A stretch of DNA of 64,000 nt from assembly GCF_028281305.1 (NCBI RefSeq), contig NZ_JANQKD010000056.1:1-64000 (forward strand), given 5' to 3'. The translations under genes and the position numbers were made by a program. Origin of the DNA: Pelagibius sp. GTDB lineage: Bacteria; Pseudomonadota; Alphaproteobacteria; Kiloniellales; Kiloniellaceae. The notes under the pieces were generated by a model. It had not been told where the DNA came from. It saw only the letters and a program-made list of their open reading frames with translations, and ran no database searches. Of this stretch, positions 18,002-26,500 are shown piece after piece (positions within the stretch are counted from its first letter, which is position 1; every line of letters begins with the position of its first letter).

Positions 18002-18211
18002 TCAGCCGTCCTTCGTTTCCTTGCCACTGCTCGGCGCGCGCGTGGCGTGTTCATTCACAAAGGCCTCCAGATCCTTGACTGCCACCCGGAACTCGCGGCC
18101 CAGCCGTATTGCGCGAAGTTCCTGATGGTGGATCCACGACCGCACAGTTTGCTCCCGCACCTTGAGGAGCTCTGCGATTTCCTGCGTGGTCATGAACGGT
18201 TTACTGAGCAT
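18002..18211 (-). CDS. Excisionase-family helix-turn-helix protein
   Basis: 69 residues. MTTQEIAELLKVREQTVRSWIHHQELRAIRLGREFRVAVKDLEAFVNEH is the typical HTH_17/excisionase (MerR-like winged helix) pattern: a sequence-recognition helix followed by a wing and a C-terminal helix. Such proteins are either recombination directionality factors or small regulators. No integrase or phage gene lies nearby, so a regulatory role for the ion-transport operon that starts 88 bp downstream is more likely. Confidence 0.82.
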   Translation of the reverse strand: MLSKPFMTTQEIAELLKVREQTVRSWIHHQELRAIRLGREFRVAVKDLEAFVNEHATRAPSSGKETKDG

Positions 18212-18359
18212 GATTCGGTCCCGCTGGAAATCATATAAGACCGTTGAGCACCATTCAAAGTGTTTCGCACCTTTCTGGCAGGTTTAAGGTCGATCCAATG
18301 GAGCGGATTCGGTCCGGAGCCCGGTCCTACGGATACCCTTGGGCCGCGGTGGGCCGGCC

Positions 18360-18396
18360 GAAGCCCTCTGCCGATCACGGATCAGCAGAAGGCTTC
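18360..18396 (-). terminator. Hairpin after the giant RTX gene
   Basis: A 12-bp stem (18360-18371 with 18385-18396, with one mismatch or wobble depending on the strand) lies 14 bp past the RTX stop. No T run follows, so it may act as an mRNA 3' end stabiliser or a Rho-assisted terminator. Confidence 0.4.
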
Positions 18397-18409
18397 AGGT
18401 CCCCCGGCA

Positions 18410-20540
18410 TCAGACAAAGAGGATGTCTTCCTGGGTCAGCAGCGCGGAGTCGACCCCGGACACCGTGATGCTGCTGCCGGCGCCGTAGTTGATGACGGCG
18501 TCGTTGCCCACTTGCTCGATCGTAAGCTCCGCGAAGGTAAGGCCGGTATCCCGCAACTGGATGAGATCGGTCCCGTCCTCGAAGTCAGAGATGGTGTCCT
18601 GCCCATCGCCCTGCTGGAAGCGGAAAATATCGGCGCCGGCCCCGCCGATCAGCAGATCGTCGTCCAGCCCCCCGACCAGGAGGTCATCGCCATCGAGGGC
18701 GGTGATCGTGTCGTCACCCTCGAAGCCATAGATCTTGTTGGCTGTCCCGGTCCCGGCCAAATCGTTGGCCGCCGCATCTCCGGTCGTTGCGAGGTTGGCG
18801 GCCATCTCCGTTGCATCCCAGATCAGCCCGTCGGCAAACTCGACGAAGCCCAGTTTATATTTGCCGTTTGGGTAAAAGTGGTTCTTGACCGTGACGAACT
18901 CTCCCGTGTCATAGGCGGCGACCTGCAGGTTGTAACCCACTTTGCTGAACATCATGTCGGTGGACATCAGGTCTTCCAACCGAAGGGTGTCGCCCTTCCC
19001 GGTGTTCTGTGGGTTATCGATGAGGTCGTTGCCGTCACCCAGCCTCCAGAGGTAGACATCGAAGCCGCTGCGGCCCTGCAGCACATCATCTCCCAGGCCG
19101 CCGTCGAGCGTGTCGTCTCCCGACCAGCCCCAGAGTGTATCGTCGCCGTCATGGCCAACGACGAAGTCCGAGGAGTTCGACCCCGACAGCAAGTTGTCGC
19201 CCGCGTCACCCTGAAGAAGCGTATTGGCGTTGATGTCTGTCAGATCCCAGACGACGCCATCGCTGAATACAATCGATTCGACGCCCCAGTTGCCGGTCTG
19301 ACTGTGCTTGCCCTCATCGATCGTGATGACTTCGCCGCTGGGAAGTATGTTTACATAGATATGTGTCTGATGGGAAAGCTGAGTGAGTTCGACTTGGTCC
19401 GACGCCACGTCGAGGAGGTGAAGCACATCCTGACTGCCGGAGTCCGAAACGGTTTCGTTTATGGTGTCGTTACCGTCGCCCAGCTTCCAGATATAGGTGT
19501 CACTGCCGGCGTCTCCCCGCAACAGATCGACACCAATGCCCCCTTCAATCGTGTCGTCGCCTTTGTTGCCGTCGAGCGTATCGTTGCCTTCGCCGCCCAG
19601 AATGACGTCGACCAGGTTCGTTCCGGAAAGGGCATTGTCGCCCGCATCGCCCTTGAGCTTGGTCTCCGCCAGGATTTTCTCGAGGTCCCAAATCTCGCCG
19701 TTGGCGAATTCGATCTTTTCGACACCCAGGTTATTGACCTGACTGTATTTGGCCTCATCGACCGTAATGATTTCACCCGAGGGCAGGACATTCACAAAGA
19801 TGTGCGTCTGCCCTGCCAGCTGAGTGAGCTCGACCTGGTCCGACGTCACATCGAGAAGACGCAGCACATCCTGGCTGCTGGGGTCGACGACGGTTTCGTT
19901 TATGGTGTCGTTGCCATCGCCCTGTTGCCAGACATAGGTGTCGCTGCCGGCATCGCCCCGCAGCAGGTCAGCGCCAAGGCCACCTTCCAGTGTGTCGTCA
20001 CCCTTATTGCCGTCGAGCGTATCGTTACCCTCGTTGCCCAGGATGACGTCAGCGAAGTCCGTCGCGACAAGGGCGTCGTCGCCGGCGCTGCCTTGGAGCT
20101 TGGCTTCCTTGATGATCTTCTCCTCATCCCAGACCTCGCCGTCGGCGAACTCGATCTCCTCGATTCCCCTGTTCTTTGCACCGTATTTCTGTTGCTGGAT
20201 CGTCAGCATCTCTCCCGAGGACACGATTGTGATGAGGAGATCCGTGGATTCTGAAAGCTGGGTCAGCGTGACGTTGTCGGACGTCACATCCAGGAGACGG
20301 AGGCGATCTACGTCGGTTGTGTTTTGGCCGTCGTAGATGGTGTCGTTTCCATCGCCGACCTGCCACTCATAGATATCATTTCCGGCGCTGCCAATCATGG
20401 AGTCATTGCCCAGGCCACCGACAATAACATCGCTGCCCTTGCCGGCGTTGATGGAGTCGTTCCCGTCCATTCCCTGAATGAAATCCTGGCCATTCGTGCC
20501 GGAGATACTGTTCGCGCCGGCATCGCCGTCGATGATGTTG
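18410..20540 (-). repeat. RTX calcium-binding repeats and C-terminal secretion region
   Basis: Five blocks of GGxGxDxL nonapeptides (for example GNEGNDTLDGNKGDDTLEGG). The first four are each followed by a haemolysin-type related segment (VLRLLDVTSDQVELTQL...GVEKIEFANGEIWD). Blocks 2 and 3 are nearly identical, pointing to recent duplication. The last block (FRFQQGDGQDTISDFEDGTDLIQL) is the usual closing unit before the type I secretion signal. Confidence 0.88.
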
Positions 20541-23500
20541 ACCACCGGCGCCGGGTTCTCGACATGACCGTTGCCCGCGGCCTGTTTCTCGACGCTCTGG
20601 GCAACGGCTGCCACGAACTCTGCGGCAGTGAACTTTGCGGCTGGAATCCAGACAGTGACATAGTCGGAATTGAGATACGGAGTAGGAGGGCCGCTGCCAA
20701 CGACTAGACTCTCGACCCAGAGAGCCTGCTGCTCGGCGGTCGGGAGAACTCCGAAGGCGTTCAGGAAGACCTGGTCGACCAGCGCGGCACCGGACAGGCC
20801 TTTCAGGCTGCTCGAGGATACACCCTGGATGTCGCGGTCCTGACCCATCAGTTCTTGGGCAAGATCAGCGACCGACTCTGTGCCTCCCAGCAATCTCTCG
20901 GCATAGACTTCGAGTTCGTGCGTGGTTGCGTCCCGGTCGTAGATGGTATCGAAGAGGTCTTGGATGATACCCTTGACATAGGCCTCATCAAGACTGCGCT
21001 CGAAAACGGCTTCGGTTTTCAGAAGATCCAGATTGTTGGTCAGCATCTGTGTGTTGCCGACGATGGCGTGTTCCGCCGATTCCGCCAGTTCAATGATCAG
21101 ACCACTGCGCGTAAGGCTGCCGTCGGCCAGCGCCGTCAGCTTCTCGTCCAGCTCGCTGAGGCTGGGGGCACGGCCAAGGCCGTTGAGGTACATCTGATGA
21201 ACGAACTGTGCGCCGCTCATGTCTCCGTAGCGCGTGTAGAACTCGCCCAGGGATCCGTATTTGGTCGATCCGTCCAAGGTGAACATCTCCGCCAGCGCTT
21301 CCTTATCGAGTTCGCCGTCGACGATGTAGAGCGCCACCCTCTCCTCTTCCTCGGTGGAGAGTGCGCGGTCGAGTGCGACATCAAAGAGATCGGCTGCCTC
21401 GCTCTTCAGGCGGGCAATGGTTGCGCTGTCCAGATGGTGTTCGTAGGTGAGTGTCTGATAGTCATAGTCAAAAGAGCCGGAGCCATCGTTTTTTTCGGTG
21501 GCCTTCCAGTGTTTGATCTCCACTCTCCAGTTCACGAGGCCACTGGCCGGGTCGTAGTGGTGGGTTGCGACGAGGTGATTCCATCCTGAGAGAAAGGTAT
21601 AGTGATTCAATACTGAGTTATACGGAGAGTTGGTGTTTTCTACGCCGTTGTACCAGGTGTAGCTGTTCTCCGGATCGATGGCAGAGCGGGTCATCACCTG
21701 GGTGACCGATCCGTCTGAGACGGTCGTGACCAGCCCGTCGGCGGAGGTTTCCGTGGTCCAGGTCTTTTCCAGGACCCCGCTTTCGTCGAAGAACTTCTCG
21801 GTCGCCGTTACCGAGCCGTCGGCGGCGGTCACCTTCTCCTCCGTGGAGTCGTCATAGCCGTTGCCGTCGTAGTCGGAACGTGTCTCCAGGCGCTGACCAT
21901 CGGCGGAGACGACAGTCTCGGTCTTGGAAGCCAGGTCGCCGTCGCTGTACTCGATTTTCTCCAGGACCTCAGTGCTGCCGTCCTCCATGAGCGTTTTCTG
22001 CCAGGACGCATTGCCGTCGATCACGCCATCGCCGTCGGTGTCCAGGGTCGCGTTCACGGTCAGGCCGTCGGCCGAGGCAGTGGTGACCCGCTCATACCCC
22101 ACGACCCCGGTGTCGTAGCTCTCGGTGGAGGTCGTAATCCGATTGCCATTGTTGTCGAAGACCGCCTCGTGGCTGCGGGTGATGTCCGTTACGCCGTTCC
22201 CGTCGAGATCGATCGCGTAGCTGACATTCATGCCGTTGGCGGACTTGCTTATGACAACCTCTGTATCGAGGCTGCCGTCGGCATTGAGGTTCTGCAGGGT
22301 GGTCGTCACGCCGCCGATGGCGTCGGTCTCGACGATCTTTACTCGATCGACAAAAGTGTCGCCGTCCTCGTCGATATCGTGCTGTTTCGTGAGTCCATCG
22401 TCGGAAAGGGTGATGGTCTCGGCGCGGAGCAGGCTATTGCCCGGCCCATAGCTCTCAAGCTGCCGTACCGAGCCGCCGGCGGCGCTTTGGGTCAGAACAT
22501 CACTTTTGTCGATGTCGCCGTCGCCGTCAAAGTCCTGCTCGGTCGTTACGACCAAGCCGTTGCCGCTGGTGGTAGTCGTGGTTTCCGAGAGTGTCTGGTT
22601 GCTTGCATCCTGTGTCACCAGGGTGCGGACGACCTCTCCGTTGGTCTCGAATACCGTGGTGTCGGTCGTCTTGATCTCGAAGTTGCCGTTTTTGTCGTAA
22701 TCGCGCTGGCTGATGATGGTGAAGCCGTCGTCACTGATCTCACGCTTCTCGGCCCCAAGAGACTCGGCCCCGTTGTGGCCCTTGCCGTGCTGGATCTCGA
22801 CCAGTGTCGAGCCGTCTTCGGCAACCGACGTCGTCTCATCTCGTTGCCAGAGGACCTGGCCGTGTTCGTCGGTTCGGGTCCAGGTCTTCCGGAGGTCGTC
22901 GGCGCTGGTCATCTCCGTTTCTCTACCAACCTGGGTTCCCCCGGTGGTGAGGTAGGTCTTTTCCTTGACGAGTGCTCCCGAGGTGTCGGTGAATTCGGCG
23001 AGCCGGTAGCCGGGATTGCCATCACTCCTGACGGAGAGTGTGGACGATTTGTCGGCGTTTACCGTCCGCGTGGTCTCGCTTACCGTGGTTCCGTCCACCG
23101 AGGTGGTCAAGGAATGCTCGGTTTCCGTGCCGTCCGCTGCGATGGACTTGGTGATAACCGTCGTCTGGTCGATGACCCCGTCATTGTCGAGGTCGGCCAT
23201 CTTCGTCACGGTCCAGCCGTCCGGGCCTGTGATTGTCGTGTACTTGGCCCAGATAGCCTCATTCTCACTTGAGTGATTTGTCGTTTCGACCTGCGATCCA
23301 TCCGAGAACAGCTCAGTCACAGATTCAATAACGGTCTCATAGACGCCGTCGCCGTCCTTGTCCTGCTTGGTGATGCTGACCAGGCCCTTGCCGTCCACCT
23401 CAGTCCGGCTGCGGCTCGAAAGGTCACCGTTTGCCTTGAAAACAGATTGTTCCTTTGTTGTCGTGCCGTTATCCGCCAGGGTCGTCGTGACGATCCGGTC

Positions 23501-26500
23501 GAACCCGCCGTCGCCATCGCTGTCGGTTAATTCGATGGTGCTGCGCCCGTCGCCCGATTGCGTGACTGTCTTGGCACTGCGCAGTGCGTCGGCCTGCAAG
23601 TCCCGCACCTCGGTAGTGGTCACGGTGTCGCCGTCGGCCTCCAGGACCGTCTCGGTCCGCGTTTCCAAGTCAAGGATGGCATCGCCATCCCGGTCCTCAC
23701 TGACGGTGCGAAGCTGGCCGTCGCCGCTGACCCAGGTTTCCGTGCGGCCGAGCAGCGATGTGTCCTGGGCGCGGACGTCTTCCACCGTCGTCCAACTGCC
23801 GTCAATATCCGGCGTGGCGGTCGTCGTGGTGATCCGCTCGAAGACGCTGTCGCCGTCTGCGTCGACTTCTACGGTGGTCTCGGTGTTGTTGCCGTTGACG
23901 GTGTTGACGGAGGTGTCGCGGGTGCTGCCGTCATCGTTGAGGTTGGTTGTCGTTGTCGTCGTGGTGCCGAGGTTGTCGAACTCGATGGAAACGACCTCGG
24001 TTGCTTCGGCAACACCGTCGTTGTTGGCATCGACGGTCGTGGTCACTTCGTCGCCAGCGGCGCTGGCATGAACGACGGCGGTTCCGACGATGTTTCCAAG
24101 AGGCGTGTAGGTGGTTTCGGTGGCAGTGGTCGAACCGTCGTCGGCGGTCACGGTGACGGTCTGGACGTCCACCATGCCGTCGCCGTCCTTGTCGATCTGT
24201 TCCGTCGTCGTGCGGCGGTCGGCGCTCTCCAGAAGTGTGATCTGCGACAGCTTGGTAACGCCGTCGCCGGCATAGTCGGTGACCACCCGGATCGTGCTGC
24301 CGTCGGCTTCCTCTGCCCGGGTATCGACCGTGATCCGGTCCAGGACGGTGTCGCCGTCGCGGTCATGTTCGGTGGTGACGGTCAACCCGTCGGCGGATAC
24401 GATTTCCACCGTGCTGCTGCGCAAAGAGTTGTCGCCGTTGGAGACCGTTGTGGTGGTTGCCACGACGCCGTCGGCCGCGGTCAACGTTTCTTTCAAGACC
24501 CGCAGGTCGATGTCGTTGTCGTTGTCGCTGTCGGTCAAGGTGAGGGACTGCAGTCCGGCGGCATCGGTCGTGGTGGTCGACTCTGCGTTGATGGAGCCGT
24601 TGGCATTGCGGTCGTAGACGACATCGGTCTTCTCCCCGGTGACGTCGTCGACGGTGACGGAGCGCAGTATTTCGTCAGCGCCGAAGATGCCGTCGAGGTC
24701 CAGGTCGACCCGGGTTTCGGCGGTGATCTTGTCGGCCCCCAGGGTGGTGACTTTGTTGCTGAGCAGGGTCCCGTCCCCGCTGCTGCGGGTGGTCGTGGTT
24801 TCCCTGTTGCCCTCGGTATCGATCACCGTGACCTCGGTATCGGTCCAGTCGATAGCCTCATCGCCGTTGATGTCGCTGACGATGGTTTTGGAGAGGGTAT
24901 CCCCGCTGAGCGTGGTGACTGTCTCGCTGAGAGTGTTGCCGCTGGCGTCTTCCACGACATGGGTCGAGGTCGTGACCTCGCCGGCACCGCCGGTGGTGGT
25001 GATCACCGCAACCGTCTCCGCGACGCCGTCGCCGTCGCTGTCGTAGGCGATGGTCTTGACGTCGCCGTTCTCGGTGGTCGTGGTCTGGGACAGCAGGTTG
25101 CCGTAGTCGCCGCTGGTGGTCTCGGTCTCCACCCTTACGCCGTTCGGCTGATTGTCGATGTCGAAGGCCGCGACGAGGTCGGTTGCGCCGTCGCCGTCAC
25201 GGTCGATGGTCGTGGTGCGGGTCAGGCCGTCGGCAGAGACCTCCTGGGTCGTGCTGCGGATGACGCTGCCGTCCGGGGCCAGATCGTCTTTGGTGACGCT
25301 GCGGCTGCCGTCCGGGTTCTCACTGCGGTCCTCGCGGCTGTCGAACCAGCCGCCGCCGGTGGAGTCGCGCTCGATGGTGATGTCCTTGCCGTCGGCACTG
25401 GTGGTGGTGACGGCCTGGTCGATCAGGATGGCACTTGCCTGATCGGCACCATCGTAGTTGGTCACGGTCTTGGTCTGAACGCCCTGCGCATCGCTCGTGG
25501 TTTCGACCGTCTGGATGCGGTCCACCGCACCATCGCCGTTATCGTCGAAACTGCGCGTGCTGAGCGATCCGTCCGGGCTGGTAACCGCTGTGATGACGAA
25601 GGCAACCGCGCCGCCGGCATCGTATCCCGTGGAGGCGACGACGGTGTTGCCCTCGGCATCCGTCGAGGCAACCTGCTCGACGTCATAGCCCTGTGCTTCG
25701 ACGGCCAGCGTGGTGTCGGCCATCTTGCCTGTGGTGCCATCGGCCAGGGTAAAGGTGGTCTGCCCGGTGATGTGGGATCCGTCCGGCAGTTCGATGCTCG
25801 TAGCGTCGACATCGAGGTTCAGCGAGACGATTCCCAGCTCTGTCAGGGTCATTACCGTGGTTGAGCCGTCAGCATTGGTGACCATGACCTTGAAGTCGGT
25901 AAAGTCGGGGTCGCTCGCGTCGAAGACACCGTCACTGTTCTTGTCGAAAGCCGAGGCGAGGGCTTCGATGTCGCTGTCGGCGGCCGGGTCCCACTCGGTG
26001 AAGATGTACTGGCTCTTCTCCTGAATCGCGTCGTAGCCGTTCGGATCATAGAACAGCACGCCGTTTCCGGCGGCGGCCCAGGCCGTTTTGTGCAGCAGAC
26101 CTTCGTCGCCTGCCGGCGCGAAATGCGTCGATTCCTCTAGAGCGGTGATCTCGATCTCGCCGCCGTCAAGGTTCAGGATGATCGGCTTGCTGCCATCCTG
26201 TCCGTCCTCGCCTTCCTTGGGGTCGTTGCTGTCTTTTTTGCCGGAAAGCGATTCGAAGAAGTCCTCGATGCCTCTTCCGATCTCGTTGATGATGTCCACG
26301 ATTCCCTTGGCGATCTCCTTGATCGCATTGCCGAACCCGCCTGCGATTGCGCCCAAACCACCGAGAAAATCGCCTTCTGAGAAGCGCTCGAAGCCTGTCT
26401 TGAGTCCCGCGCCGATAGCGCCGAGGGCCCTGCCGGCCGTGCTGAGGATTTCGCCAGCGACATGGAAGCCGGTATTTACGAGATCGCCGAGCGCGTCGCC

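Noticed and set aside
18002-18211. Excisionase as evidence for a prophage or integrative element
   Set aside because: No integrase, phage structural gene, attachment repeat or compositional break was seen. The gene reads as the first member of the ion-transport operon.
16043-18238. 731-codon frame opposite the P-type ATPase and HTH genes
   Set aside because: The minus strand encodes a P-type ATPase with DKTGT and TGDGVNDAP. The opposing frame has no recognisable motif.
21835-25560. Possible CRISPR or DNA satellite because of periodic sequence
   Set aside because: The periodicity is at the protein level. The DNA units differ in sequence and length and lie within one open reading frame.
23558-25864. 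768-codon open frame on the plus strand inside the giant RTX gene (also 18260-20254 and 22169-23272)
   Set aside because: It is antisense to the DxDxDG and RTX repeats. The repeated acidic codons create long open antisense frames. The translation is low-complexity Val/Asp/Gly with no known domain or ribosome-binding site.
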